The translations under genes were made by a program, and so were the position numbers. From the NCBI RefSeq assembly GCF_009695775.1, contig NZ_VUNG01000017.1, positions 1 through 64,000 on the forward strand: a stretch of 64,000 bases of DNA. The letters are read 5' to 3'. Source of the stretch: Hallella mizrahii. GTDB taxonomy: Bacteria; Bacteroidota; Bacteroidia; Bacteroidales; Bacteroidaceae. The notes under the pieces are model-generated. The model was not told where the DNA came from. It made no database searches and saw only the letters and a list, made by a program, of their open reading frames with translations. Shown piece after piece: positions 35,326 to 44,842 of this stretch. Every line of letters starts with the position of its first letter. The stretch's first letter is position 1.

Positions 35326-38300
35326 TCAGTTAAGCACCAGCGTCATGTCCTGCCGCCCGTCGACGTACTCCACGAGTTGCTTGCCCACTTCCACGCGCTT
35401 GGTGGTAGCGCGAAGGAGCAACTTGGTGCCCGTCTCCTCGTCGTCGACATTGAAGTAGAGCTCTGTCCTGCCCGGTTTCTCCTCGACCAGCGAGAGCAGG
35501 TCGCTGACCGTTGCCTCGTCGAGTGCCTTGCTCTTGACCGAGATCGTCAGCCGGTTGATGCGCGTGTCCTTGACTTTAGCGAGAAACTCCACGCTGATCA
35601 CGTTGAAACTGTAGTATTGACTTGTCGGGAAACGCTTGAAACACTTGGCAATGACATACACCGGCGAGCCCTCCTTGAACCATCCTTGCCAGCGCGCCCA
35701 ATCGTCGCCGAAGAGAGCAAGCTCTCCCGGCCCCTCGAAATCTTCTATAGTTACTATGCCGAAAGGCTCGCCACGCTTGTTGTAGCGCGTGTTGACTTTA
35801 GTGACCATTCCACCGAAAGTCAGTTCACCCCGCTGTGAGAGTTCCTCACGGTTGTCGCGGTTGCCGACTTCGGCGCAACTGGTATTGCACAGATGGCGCA
35901 GTACGATGGCGTACTCATCCAGCGGATGTGCACTGAGATAGATGCCGACGAGCTCCTTCTCCTTGCCCAAGCGCTCGATAGAGCTCCACGGCTCTGCCTT
36001 GGGCAACGGCGGCGTGGCCACGGCAATATCGCCGGCCATGGCCCCGAAGAGCGAGTTGGCAGCCTGACTCTTATCCTCCTGGTATTGCTGGCCGAAGCGC
36101 ACGATGAGGTCGAGGAAAATCTCTCCTTTGGCGTTGGGTGCCAGATACTGCTCACGCTGATTGCCGAAACAGTCGAAGCCACCGCTGAGCGCCAGACTCT
36201 CAAAAGCCTTGCGGTTGACATCCTTCAGGCTGACACGCTCGGCAAAGTCGTAGATATCCTTATAAGGTCCGTTGGCTTCCCGTTCCCTGACGATGGCGGC
36301 GGCAGCGCCGGCGCCCATGCCCTTGATGGCAGAGAGGCCAAAACGGATCTCACCATTTTTGTTCACACCAAACTGCACATAGCTCTCGTTGACATCAGGT
36401 CCCAGCGTCGGGATGTTCATCGACTTGCATTCCTCCATGAGCTTGGTGATCTCGCCGATGTCGCTGTGGCGGCGTGTCATCAGGGCAGCCATGTATTCTG
36501 CCGGGTAGTGAGCCTTGAGATAGGCGGTCTGGTAGGCCACCCAGGAGTAGCAGGTAGCGTGAGACTTGTTGAAAGCATAGGAAGCGAACTTCTCCCAATC
36601 CGACCATATCTTCTCAAGCACCTTCGGGTCGTGACCGTTCTTCTGACCGCCTTCGAGAAAGAGCGGCTTCATCTGGTCGACGATCTTTTTCTTTTTCTTA
36701 CCCATGGCCTTACGCAGGGCATCGCTCTGTCCACGCGTGAAGTTGGCCAGCTGACGCGAGAGAAGCATCACCTGCTCCTGATAGACGGTGATACCATAGG
36801 TGTCCTTGAGGTATTTCTCCATGCACGGAATGTCGTAGGTGATCGGTTCCTGTCCGTTCTTGCGGGCAATGAACGAGGGGATATAGTCCATTGGTCCCGG
36901 ACGATAAAGGGCGTTCATAGCGATCAAGTCCTCAAAAACCGTCGGCTTAAGCTCACGCAGGTATTTCTGCATACCTGGCGACTCAAACTGGAAAGTACCG
37001 ATGGTGCGTCCCTGCTGATAGAGTTTATAGGTGAGATCATCGTCGATCGGGATGTTGTCGAGGTCGATGACATCACCTGTCGTCTGCTTGATGACCTTGC
37101 AAGCCTCCTTCAACTCAGAGAGCGTCTTGAGTCCGAGGAAGTCCATCTTGATGAGTCCCGTGGACTCGATGACGTGTCCGTCGTATTGCGTGACGGCACA
37201 TTTCAGTCCCGGGAAGTCAGGGTCGTCGGCCGTGGACACGGGGACCCAGTCGCTGATCGGGTCCCGGCAGATGATGAAACCACAGGCGTGAAGACCCGTG
37301 CCACGGATGGTACCCTCGAGCTGACGGGCATATTTGATGGTGTTGCGCTCACGGGGATCGGGCGAAGCCATTGCCTCGCGCAGCTCCGGCGTGCACTTGA
37401 TGGCATTCTCGAGGTTCATCTTCATGCCGTCGGGCAGTCGGTCGGGGATAGCTTTCTTCAATGCGTTGGCCTTCTCCAAGGGGAGTTTCTCCACACGCGC
37501 CACGTCGGCGAGTGAGTTCTTCGTGGCCATACTGCCATAGGTGATGATGTGGGCACAGTTCTCGTGCCCGTATTTGTCCATGACCCAACGGAGCACCTTG
37601 CCACGCCCGTCGTCGTCGAAGTCGGTATCAATATCCGGTAGGTTGACACGATCGGGGTTGAGGAAACGCTCAAACAGCAAGTCGTATTTCAGCGGGTCTA
37701 TCTTGGTGATACCCAGACAATAGGCGACAACAGAGCCGGCGGCAGAGCCACGTCCCGGTCCCACCCACACGCCGAGCTCGTTGCGGGCGGCATTGATGAA
37801 GTCCTGCACGATGAGGAAGTAGCCCGGGAAACCCATCGTCTTCATCACATGCAACTCGAAGTTGATATGCTCCTTGACGTTGTCGGGCAGCGGATCGCCG
37901 TAGCGTTTCTTCGCACCGTCGTAGGCGAGCTTGGCCAGATAGTCGGCCTCGAACTTGATGCGGTAGATCTTGTCGTAGCCGCCGAGTCGGTCGATGACGG
38001 CCTGCGCCTTGTCGGGAGGCAGAGGATTCTCGCCGTGCTCATCGGTAGTGAACTCTTTGAAGAGTTGCTCCTCGGTGAATTTCTTGTGCCATTCCTCTTC
38101 CGTACCGAAGCTCTCAGGGATGGGGAAGAACGGCATGATGGGTCCGTGGTCGATACTGTAGATCTCTACCTTATTGAGAATCTCCTGCGTGTTGCGCAAC
38201 GCCTCGGGCACATCGCTGAAGATGTCGTTCATCTCCTGCTGTGTCTTAAACCACTCCTGCTTGGTATAGAGCATACGGGTGGGATCATCAAGATCCTTTC

Positions 38301-39045
38301 CGGTGGCCAGACAGAGCAGGTGGTCGTGGGCCTCAGCGGTGTCTTTGTCCTCGAAGTGACAGTCGTTGGTACATACGAGCTTGATGCCTTCTTCCTTTGC
38401 GATCTTCATCAGCACGGCATTGGCACGCTGCTGCAAGGGGAAGGTATCGCGGTTGGCACGGATGTTAGGGTCTTTAACCTCATGGCGCTGCAACTCGAGA
38501 TAGTAGTCATCACCAAAGACCCGGTGGTACCAGCGGGCAGCTTCCTTGGCCCCCTCGATGTCGCCTTTGAGTATCTTGGCAGGCACCTCGCCGGCAATAC
38601 ACGCCGAGCAGACGATCAGATCCTCGTGGTATTTCTCCAAGTCGTAGCGGTCGGTACGTGGCCGGTAATAGTATCCGTCGGTCCAGGCACGGCTGACGAG
38701 CTTGATGAGATTCTTATATCCGTGGTAGTTCTTTGCCAAGACGATGAGGTGATAGCCCGATTTGTCACCAGCCTCCTTGTTCTTGTCCTCCTTGTGATGG
38801 TGCGCCACATACATCTCACAGCCAAAGATAGGCTTGAACGGCTCCAGTCCGTCGGCCTTGCGCTGCTTGTTGACACCGGCACAATAGTCCGAGAACTCCT
38901 TGATGCCATACATCACGCCGTGGTCGGTAATGGCCATGCCCTTCATGCCGTCCTTGATGGCTTTGTCGACCAGGTGAGGCACCTTGGACTGACCGTCAAG
39001 TATAGAATAATGAGTATGTACGTGCAAATGAACGAAATCTTCCAT
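35326..39045 (-). CDS. dnaE: DNA polymerase III alpha subunit
   Basis: This is the replicative polymerase catalytic subunit, 1239 residues. Visible parts are an N-terminal PHP domain (FVHLHVHTHYSILDG), the PolC-type palm with the acidic catalytic motif PDIDTDFDDDGR, a thumb/fingers region, a helix-hairpin-helix, and an OB-fold near residue 1000 (LTFGGMVTKVNTRYNKRG). The start is taken at the ATG at 39045, one codon after a TTG. It is divergent from psd and has its own promoter. Confidence 0.97.
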   Translation of the reverse strand: MEDFVHLHVHTHYSILDGQSKVPHLVDKAIKDGMKGMAITDHGVMYGIKEFSDYCAGVNKQRKADGLEPFKPIFGCEMYVAHHHKEDKNKEAGDKSGYHLIVLAKNYHGYKNLIKLVSRAWTDGYYYRPRTDRYDLEKYHEDLIVCSACIAGEVPAKILKGDIEGAKEAARWYHRVFGDDYYLELQRHEVKDPNIRANRDTFPLQQRANAVLMKIAKEEGIKLVCTNDCHFEDKDTAEAHDHLLCLATGKDLDDPTRMLYTKQEWFKTQQEMNDIFSDVPEALRNTQEILNKVEIYSIDHGPIMPFFPIPESFGTEEEWHKKFTEEQLFKEFTTDEHGENPLPPDKAQAVIDRLGGYDKIYRIKFEADYLAKLAYDGAKKRYGDPLPDNVKEHINFELHVMKTMGFPGYFLIVQDFINAARNELGVWVGPGRGSAAGSVVAYCLGITKIDPLKYDLLFERFLNPDRVNLPDIDTDFDDDGRGKVLRWVMDKYGHENCAHIITYGSMATKNSLADVARVEKLPLEKANALKKAIPDRLPDGMKMNLENAIKCTPELREAMASPDPRERNTIKYARQLEGTIRGTGLHACGFIICRDPISDWVPVSTADDPDFPGLKCAVTQYDGHVIESTGLIKMDFLGLKTLSELKEACKVIKQTTGDVIDLDNIPIDDDLTYKLYQQGRTIGTFQFESPGMQKYLRELKPTVFEDLIAMNALYRPGPMDYIPSFIARKNGQEPITYDIPCMEKYLKDTYGITVYQEQVMLLSRQLANFTRGQSDALRKAMGKKKKKIVDQMKPLFLEGGQKNGHDPKVLEKIWSDWEKFASYAFNKSHATCYSWVAYQTAYLKAHYPAEYMAALMTRRHSDIGEITKLMEECKSMNIPTLGPDVNESYVQFGVNKNGEIRFGLSAIKGMGAGAAAAIVREREANGPYKDIYDFAERVSLKDVNRKAFESLALSGGFDCFGNQREQYLAPNAKGEIFLDLIVRFGQQYQEDKSQAANSLFGAMAGDIAVATPPLPKAEPWSSIERLGKEKELVGIYLSAHPLDEYAIVLRHLCNTSCAEVGNRDNREELSQRGELTFGGMVTKVNTRYNKRGEPFGIVTIEDFEGPGELALFGDDWARWQGWFKEGSPVYVIAKCFKRFPTSQYYSFNVISVEFLAKVKDTRINRLTISVKSKALDEATVSDLLSLVEEKPGRTELYFNVDDEETGTKLLLRATTKRVEVGKQLVEYVDGRQDMTLVLN

Positions 39046-39095
39046 CAATTCTTCTCTTTGAAAGTAAAAAAGCTTATCATGTGCTTAATCCGAGT

Positions 39096-39128
39096 GTAAA
39101 GTTACGCCTAAAAAGCGAGACAGCCAAA
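39096..39128 (-). promoter_or_regulatory. dnaE promoter
   Basis: On the minus strand TTTG (39125-39128), a 20-nt spacer and TAACTTTAC (39096-39104) lie about 50 nt before the dnaE ATG. Confidence 0.6.
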
Positions 39129-39144
39129 AGTAGCGTATAAAAAA

Positions 39145-39177
39145 TTTGTAGGAGTGATAAAAAAGAATTAACTTTGC
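39145..39177 (+). promoter_or_regulatory. psd operon promoter
   Basis: TTTG (39145-39148), a 20-nt spacer and TAACTTTGC (39169-39177) lie 43 nt before the psd ATG. It is back to back with the dnaE promoter. Confidence 0.7.
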
Positions 39178-39219
39178 AAGCAACTGAAAAGAAAAACCGA
39201 AAACTCTCTTAGAGCAACC

Positions 39220-39912
39220 ATGGGAAAAAAGATACAGAAACTAAAGAAAATACGCATACACCGTGAGGGCAATGACACATTGCTCTACGGACTCATCTTC
39301 ATCATTGCCGCCGGTGCCGCCCTGTGGTACGGCTTCGACACGAAATGGCCGTTTTGGCTGTTCATCCTCGTCTTTGGTGTTGTCTATGGCATCGTCTTTA
39401 ATTTCTACCAGTGTCCGGTGAGATACCTCAACGTGGAAGACACCGACAAGATCGTCGTGGCGCCTGCTGACGGTAAGATCGTGGTGATCGAAGAGGTAGA
39501 GGAGAATGAGTATTTCCATGACAAGCGGTTGATGATCAGTATCTTCATGAGCCTCTTCAACGTACACGCCAACTGGTTCCCAGTCGACGGGAAGGTGAAG
39601 TTTGTCAAGCATCAGAACGGCAACTACCACAAGGCTTGGCTGCCAAAGGCCAGCGAAGAGAACGAGCGCGCTGACACAATGATCACGACAGAGCACGGTG
39701 TCGACGTGCTGTGCCGCCAAATTGCCGGTGCTGTGGCCCGCCGCATCGTCACCTACGCCAAAGAGGGGGAAGACTGCTATATCGACGAGCACTTGGGATT
39801 CATCAAGCTCGGCTCACGTGTGGATGTCTTCCTGCCATTGGACAGCAAAGTGATGGTGAAGATGGGACAGAAGACAACGGGCGACCAGACGATCCTCGCG
39901 ACACTCGCGTAA
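39220..39912 (+). CDS. psd: Phosphatidylserine decarboxylase
   Basis: This 230-residue membrane-associated enzyme makes phosphatidylethanolamine from phosphatidylserine. It has two N-terminal hydrophobic segments ([34 protein letters not shown]), then [25 protein letters not shown] and the self-cleavage site in [12 protein letters not shown]. There the Ser of LGSR would become the pyruvoyl cofactor. The short length fits the compact PSD class of Bacteroidota. Phosphatidylserine synthase is the next gene, so the pair makes two consecutive steps of the pathway. Confidence 0.95.
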   Translation: MGKKIQKLKKIRIHREGNDTLLYGLIFIIAAGAALWYGFDTKWPFWLFILVFGVVYGIVFNFYQCPVRYLNVEDTDKIVVAPADGKIVVIEEVEENEYFHDKRLMISIFMSLFNVHANWFPVDGKVKFVKHQNGNYHKAWLPKASEENERADTMITTEHGVDVLCRQIAGAVARRIVTYAKEGEDCYIDEHLGFIKLGSRVDVFLPLDSKVMVKMGQKTTGDQTILATLA

Positions 39913-40089
39913 ATAACGAGCCATGCACTGTGTACGAACCATCACGAGGATCGTGCACTCTCTGCCCTTTGCCTGTATGTCGCTGAAAGCCATTGCCTCC
40001 ATGTATGAAGGTATATGGATCGTGTGCGACACGCTTTGAGCATCGAAAAATATTCAGGAACTTCAATAGGATTATAATCAGTATTCACT

Positions 40090-40806
40090 ATGAATATCAA
40101 GAAACATATCCCCAACACGCTGACTTGTTGCAACCTCATCTCGGGCTGCATCGCTACGTGCTTTGCTTTTTTCCACGACCCGGAACTGGCATTGCTGTGG
40201 ATTATCATCGGGGCCGTTTTTGATTTCTTCGATGGTATGAGCGCGCGTCTGCTGCATGTGCCCTCACCAATCGGTAAGGAGTTGGACTCATTGGCCGACG
40301 ATGTCACCTTCGGCGTGGCTCCCTCTACGATGCTGTTCTCCCAGTTGCTCGTGATGGACTATCCCTCTTGGCTTCAGCCAGTGAGCGACTATGTGGCTTT
40401 CGTGGCTTATGTCATGGCAGCCTTTTCGGCACTTCGTCTCGCCAAGTTCAATCTTGATGAGCGTCAGACCATGGGATTCATCGGACTGCCAACGCCTGCC
40501 AACGCTCTCTTCTGGGGGTCGCTGATCCTCAGTGCCAAGTATTGGGAGACGCTGTCGCCTTATATGTCCGTGGCTCTCATCGCCCTCATGCTCGTCAGCT
40601 CATGGCTGCTCATCGCCGAGATACCGATGTTCGCACTGAAATTTAAGCACTGGGGATGGAAGGGCAACGAGCTTCGCTACTCTTTCCTCATCACTTGTGT
40701 GCCGCTGCTGATCATCTTCCAGGAATACGCTTTCGCCATTATCATCGCATGGTACGTGGTACTCTCTGTCATCAGTGACGCCAAGAGTGCCACAAACAAC
40801 AAGTAA
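40090..40806 (+). CDS. pssA: CDP-diacylglycerol-serine O-phosphatidyltransferase
   Basis: This integral membrane enzyme condenses CDP-diacylglycerol and serine to phosphatidylserine. The 238-residue protein has about eight hydrophobic helices. The CDP-alcohol phosphotransferase motif is intact in FFDGMSARLLHV followed by GKELDSLADD, with the expected Asp spacing. It lies 177 nt after psd on the same strand, and the next gene starts 12 nt after its stop. Confidence 0.95.
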   Translation: MNIKKHIPNTLTCCNLISGCIATCFAFFHDPELALLWIIIGAVFDFFDGMSARLLHVPSPIGKELDSLADDVTFGVAPSTMLFSQLLVMDYPSWLQPVSDYVAFVAYVMAAFSALRLAKFNLDERQTMGFIGLPTPANALFWGSLILSAKYWETLSPYMSVALIALMLVSSWLLIAEIPMFALKFKHWGWKGNELRYSFLITCVPLLIIFQEYAFAIIIAWYVVLSVISDAKSATNNK

Positions 40807-40818
40807 ACGATAAAGAAA

Positions 40819-41190
40819 GTGTATCGGGGATTATCTACTATCGCATTGCTTTTGTGCAGCAATGTCTTTATGACCTTGGCATGGTATGGCCATCTGAAAC
40901 TGCAACAGGCACACATCAGTAACCACTGGCCACTGATCGGCGTCATCGTCTTTTCGTGGTGCATCGCCTTCTTCGAGTATTGTTGTCAGGTACCCGCCAA
41001 CCGTATTGGCTTCCAAGGCGACGGCGGACCTTTCTCGCTCATACAGCTGAAAGTGATCCAGGAGTGTGTCTCGCTGATCGTCTTTGCCGTTATTGCGAAC
41101 ATACTCTTCCAAGGGCAGAGCCTTCACTGGAACCATCTCGCGGCCTTCGCCTGCCTGATAGCGGCGGTGTACTTCGTGTTTATGAAATAA
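40819..41190 (+). CDS. DUF486 (DMT-like) membrane protein
   Basis: This 123-residue protein has four hydrophobic helices and the DUF486 features FMTLAWYGHL, CQVPANRIG and a C-terminal YFVFMK. DUF486 proteins are related to drug/metabolite transporters; the substrate is unknown. Translation most likely starts at the GTG at 40819, because no ATG is available before the first conserved helix. It lies 12 nt after pssA and is probably in the same operon. Confidence 0.8.
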   Translation: MYRGLSTIALLLCSNVFMTLAWYGHLKLQQAHISNHWPLIGVIVFSWCIAFFEYCCQVPANRIGFQGDGGPFSLIQLKVIQECVSLIVFAVIANILFQGQSLHWNHLAAFACLIAAVYFVFMK

Positions 41191-41238
41191 CAGACTTCGG
41201 TTATGAAGTTTACAATAACACAATAACACATTATTATT

Positions 41239-41697
41239 ATGGAAATAGGAGACAAACTGCCGGAGTTCCTGGGACTTGACCAGGACGGCAACGAAGTGAA
41301 GCTGAGCGACTTCCAAGGCAAAAAGCTCGTACTCTATATCTATCCGCGCGACTCCACGCCGGGATGCACCAACGAGGCCTGCAACTTGCGGGACAACTAT
41401 CAGTCGATGCTCGCAAAAGGCTATGCCGTCGTCGGCGTGAGCATTCAGAGTGCGGAGAGCCACAAGAAGTTCATCGCTAAATATAGCCTGCCCTTCCCCC
41501 TCATCGCTGACACGGACAAGAAACTCGTGGAGACGCTCGGTGCCTACGGTGAGAAGAAGATGTACGGAAAAACCACCATGGGTACGTTCCGCACAACTTT
41601 CGTGACCGACGAGAACGGTGTGATCACCGAGATCTTCCGGCCGAAGCAAATCAAGGTGAAGGAACATGCACAACAGATCTTAGGCTCTGAAGCCTAA
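41239..41697 (+). CDS. bcp: Thioredoxin-dependent thiol peroxidase (Bcp family)
   Basis: This 152-residue peroxiredoxin reduces hydrogen peroxide and organic peroxides, using thioredoxin as reductant. The peroxidatic Cys and resolving Cys, five residues apart, are in STPGCTNEACNLRD, typical of atypical two-Cys PrxQ/Bcp enzymes. RTTFVTDENGV near the C terminus is also a family motif. A stem with a short loop follows. Confidence 0.95.
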   Translation: MEIGDKLPEFLGLDQDGNEVKLSDFQGKKLVLYIYPRDSTPGCTNEACNLRDNYQSMLAKGYAVVGVSIQSAESHKKFIAKYSLPFPLIADTDKKLVETLGAYGEKKMYGKTTMGTFRTTFVTDENGVITEIFRPKQIKVKEHAQQILGSEA

Positions 41698-41706
41698 ACA
41701 AAGCAA

Positions 41707-41728
41707 CGGGAGGGAACTTACCCTCCCG
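41707..41728 (+). terminator. Terminator after bcp
   Basis: A perfect 8-bp G/C-rich stem (41707-41714 with 41721-41728) has a 6-nt loop and is followed by a T-rich tail. Confidence 0.75.
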
Positions 41729-41766
41729 ATATTTGTTTCTATACAACAAAGAAAGGTTGCAAGACA

Positions 41767-42309
41767 ATGGAAGAGAACAGAACAAAAGAATTTGAGGATA
41801 CCTTTCATAAAGACCTCGCCTCGTATCTGGAGGCCCACGATCTCATCGACAAGCACTTTCCCGAAGCTCCGGACATCGAGGCACTGTGGGCTACCATCGG
41901 CGAGAGTTATCTGCCCGACGCACTGCGCGAATGGAACCACTACCCCACCGTGGCACTCGGATGGATGATGTATATCGGCATGGCGATTGCCTACTATTGG
42001 GACGAGGATTGGGAACGCTACAGCCATGTTCCCGACCTTTACAAGATGATGATCCTCAACACTGACTTTGATCATCTCGACGACTACATCCGCCAGCAGG
42101 TTCTTCATCTCACGCCCGAACAAGGCGAGAAGCTACAGCAAACCGTCGGCGAGTGCGCCGCCCGCACCTACAACACGATCAGCCACCTGCATGTGGAGCC
42201 CGGCACGCCGGACGCTTTTCGGGTCTTCATTGCCGCGCTCCATGAGATGTACTTGATGGGGGCAGCCATGGAACTGAAGTCTTTGGGCTACCACATGGAG
42301 AAATGTTGA
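41767..42309 (+). CDS. Conserved protein of unknown function, 180 aa
   Basis: This 180-residue soluble protein has no signal peptide. It is acidic and strongly helical, with the conserved-looking segments HFPEAPDIEALW, VALGWMMYIGMAIAYYWDEDW and AALHEMYLMGAAMELK. I recognise it as a type found in Bacteroidota but know no function. It lies between bcp and nhaC. Its ATG is 39 nt after the bcp terminator, so it may have its own promoter, but none was clear. Confidence 0.65.
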   Translation: MEENRTKEFEDTFHKDLASYLEAHDLIDKHFPEAPDIEALWATIGESYLPDALREWNHYPTVALGWMMYIGMAIAYYWDEDWERYSHVPDLYKMMILNTDFDHLDDYIRQQVLHLTPEQGEKLQQTVGECAARTYNTISHLHVEPGTPDAFRVFIAALHEMYLMGAAMELKSLGYHMEKC

Positions 42310-42382
42310 TGGCAAGCCAACTCTTGATCCTGCACACAGCACTGATGCTATTCATCGTTCACTACAAAACACGCTACACCTT

Positions 42383-43813
42383 ATGAGGTATGTACTCTCT
42401 CTTGCCCCCGTTGTCTTCCTGATGGCGTTTCTTGGCATTGTCATTCACGTCTACGGAACAGACGCGCTCTCCGGCGGCAGTCAGCTGGCACTGATACTCT
42501 CTACGGGAGTCTGCGGCCTGATCGCAGTATTAGGCTTCCATATTCCATGGAAGACATTGGAGACAGAGATCAACAAGTCCATCGGCAGCGTGGGAACAGC
42601 TATCGTCATCCTGCTGCTCATCGGCCTGCTCTCCGGCACATGGACTGTCAGCGGTGTGGTCCCCACGCTGATCTACTGGGGCATGAAGATCATCAATCCC
42701 TATGTCTTCCTGCTGTGCTGTTGTGTCATCAGCGGCTTTGTCTCTGTGATGACGGGCAGCTCCTGGACCACCGTGGCAACCATTGGCATTGCTCTCATGG
42801 GCATTGGCAAGGCACTTGGATTCAGCGATGGCTGGACTGCCGGAGCCATACTCTCCGGTGCCTATTTCGGTGATAAGATGTCGCCACTCTCCGACACCAC
42901 TGTGCTGGCATCCAGTGTGGTGGGCACACCACTGTTCACGCATATACGCTACATGACCATTACCACTGTGCCTGCCGTCGTCATCGCGCTGATCGTATAT
43001 GCCGTCGCCGGACTCTTCGTAGCCGGTCATTCTGCCATCGACACCTCTGCTTTCACCCTGGCCCTGCAAGGCAAATACAATCTCTCGCCATGGCTGCTCA
43101 TCGTACCTGTAGCCACCGCACTGATGATCGCCCGCAAGCTTCCCGCGATCATCGTGCTCTTTGCCTCCTCTGTTCTGGCCGGACTCTTTGCCATCTTCTT
43201 CCAACCTCATATTCTCGCTGAGGTCATCGGTGCCCACGACACCACCGCACTGACACTCTTCAAAGGCGTCATGCTCAGTGGTTTCGGTGCTACTGCCGTA
43301 CACACCGGCAACTCAGCTTGCGATGCCCTCTTGGCCACTCGCGGCATGCAGGGCATGATGGGCACAGTATGGCTGATCCTCTGTGCCATCTGCTTTGGCG
43401 GCGTCTTGAAGGCCAGCGGCATGCTTGCCAACATCATGCACCTGCTCCTGCCCCTAACGCGTACACGTTTCGGACTGGTTGCCTCCACCGTCATCTCGGG
43501 TATTTTCTTCAACACCACCGTCGCCGACCAGTATCTCTCTATCATGCTCAGCGCCAGCATGTACAAGAGCATCTATGAGAAAGAGGGCTTCGAGCCGCGG
43601 CTGCTCAGCCGCAGTATCGAGGACTCCAGTACGGTGACCTCGGTGCTCGTGCCCTGGAGTACTTGCGGCATGACACAGTCATCGGTGCTCAATGTGCCGA
43701 CGCTGACCTATCTGCCATACACCGTTTTCTGCTATCTCTGTCCGCTGATGAGCATGACGATCGCTGCCCTCGGCTTTAAGATTTACCGCAACGTTAGCAA
43801 TACGGAAAAATAA
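42383..43813 (+). CDS. nhaC: Na+/H+ antiporter, NhaC family
   Basis: This 476-residue inner-membrane protein has about 12 helices and the NhaC family look: VMTGSSWTTVATIGIAL, SGAYFGDKMSPLSDTTVLA and a C-terminal STVTSVLVPWSTCGMT. It would expel Na+ in exchange for protons, although some members exchange organic anions such as malate/lactate. The length is normal. It follows the 180-residue unknown gene by 73 nt on the same strand. Confidence 0.88.
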   Translation: MRYVLSLAPVVFLMAFLGIVIHVYGTDALSGGSQLALILSTGVCGLIAVLGFHIPWKTLETEINKSIGSVGTAIVILLLIGLLSGTWTVSGVVPTLIYWGMKIINPYVFLLCCCVISGFVSVMTGSSWTTVATIGIALMGIGKALGFSDGWTAGAILSGAYFGDKMSPLSDTTVLASSVVGTPLFTHIRYMTITTVPAVVIALIVYAVAGLFVAGHSAIDTSAFTLALQGKYNLSPWLLIVPVATALMIARKLPAIIVLFASSVLAGLFAIFFQPHILAEVIGAHDTTALTLFKGVMLSGFGATAVHTGNSACDALLATRGMQGMMGTVWLILCAICFGGVLKASGMLANIMHLLLPLTRTRFGLVASTVISGIFFNTTVADQYLSIMLSASMYKSIYEKEGFEPRLLSRSIEDSSTVTSVLVPWSTCGMTQSSVLNVPTLTYLPYTVFCYLCPLMSMTIAALGFKIYRNVSNTEK

Positions 43814-43825
43814 GCTTCGCCATTC

Positions 43826-43857
43826 TTTGCTAACTCATCTCTTTGTTATATCTTTGC
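43826..43857 (+). promoter_or_regulatory. Promoter of the lipoprotein/TPR pair
   Basis: TTTG (43826-43829), a 19-nt spacer and TATCTTTGC (43849-43857) end 19 nt before the ATG at 43877. This is close to full consensus. Confidence 0.75.
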
Positions 43858-43876
43858 GCCGGTAAAGTAATGATAT

Positions 43877-44842
43877 ATGAATGAGAAAAGACAGTCCGGT
43901 TTCTGTACGCTTCTGCTTGCGTCGCTTTTGATCGTGATGCTGGCTGGATGCCGACGAGAGGGGCACACAGCACAGCCCCGGCGCTCCGTCTATTGCTGGC
44001 AGACGACATTCGCTCCCAACGACTCGACTGTGGCGGCCTTCATCCGTCACCAACGCATCACACATATCTATCTGCGATACTTCGACGTGGTAATGACCAA
44101 CGGCACGCCGATGCCCAACGCCAGTGTCAATGTGGTGGGGCGCGTGCCCAAAGGAGTGACGGTGACACCGGTGGTCTACATCACCAACGACTGCATGAAG
44201 GCAATCGGACAAAACTATACCGAGGCTACGGACTTGGCCAACAAGATCCTCAGACGCGTCGGACAGATGACAAGCACGCTACAGCTCGGACCTGTCAACG
44301 AACTGCAGATCGACTGCGACTGGACCATCAGCACACGACGCACCTACTTCGATTTTCTCTCTGTCCTGCGGAACTTGGCACACGAGCAACACTTGCAGCT
44401 GTCGACCACCATCCGCTTTCATCAGCTCACACAGCCCGTGCCGCCTGCCGACCGCGGCGTGCTGATGGCATATAACACCGGCGACGTGCGCGACATCAAC
44501 AACCGATACCCCATCCTCAACATCGCTGATGTGAAGTCCTACCTGCGCTTTCTCGCTACTTATAAGCTGTCTCTGTCCACAGCTTACCCTATCTTCTCCT
44601 GGCGTGTGCTCTTCCGTGGCGACCACTTCGTCGGCATTCTCCACAGCGACGACGACTATCCGATATTGCCGGGCGACAAGATCATCACGCGCGACACCGA
44701 CCTGCGGCACATTCTCGAAGCGCATCAGACGATCAGCGAGCTGCGTCCCGATGCTCACGACGAGATTATACTCTATGATTTGCAAACCAACAACATAAAA
44801 AGATTCCAAGTTTCTGATTATGAGAAGATTTATCATCGTTAG
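43877..44842 (+). CDS. Lipoprotein with predicted TIM-barrel fold (DUF3142-like)
   Basis: This 321-residue protein has a lipoprotein signal with Cys in VMLAGCRR. The body alternates beta strands and helices as in a TIM barrel. It includes ITHIYLRYFDV, VTVTPVVYITND, LQIDCDWTIS and GVLMAYNTGDVRD, which resembles glycosidase-like DUF3142 proteins. The Asp pair in QIDCDWT could be functional, but no catalytic role is proven. The next gene starts 23 nt before its stop codon, so both are made together. Confidence 0.65.
   Translation: MNEKRQSGFCTLLLASLLIVMLAGCRREGHTAQPRRSVYCWQTTFAPNDSTVAAFIRHQRITHIYLRYFDVVMTNGTPMPNASVNVVGRVPKGVTVTPVVYITNDCMKAIGQNYTEATDLANKILRRVGQMTSTLQLGPVNELQIDCDWTISTRRTYFDFLSVLRNLAHEQHLQLSTTIRFHQLTQPVPPADRGVLMAYNTGDVRDINNRYPILNIADVKSYLRFLATYKLSLSTAYPIFSWRVLFRGDHFVGILHSDDDYPILPGDKIITRDTDLRHILEAHQTISELRPDAHDEIILYDLQTNNIKRFQVSDYEKIYHR

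Noticed and set aside
35893..37515. 540-codon plus-strand frame across dnaE
   Set aside because: It is antisense to the intact dnaE gene with all polymerase motifs.
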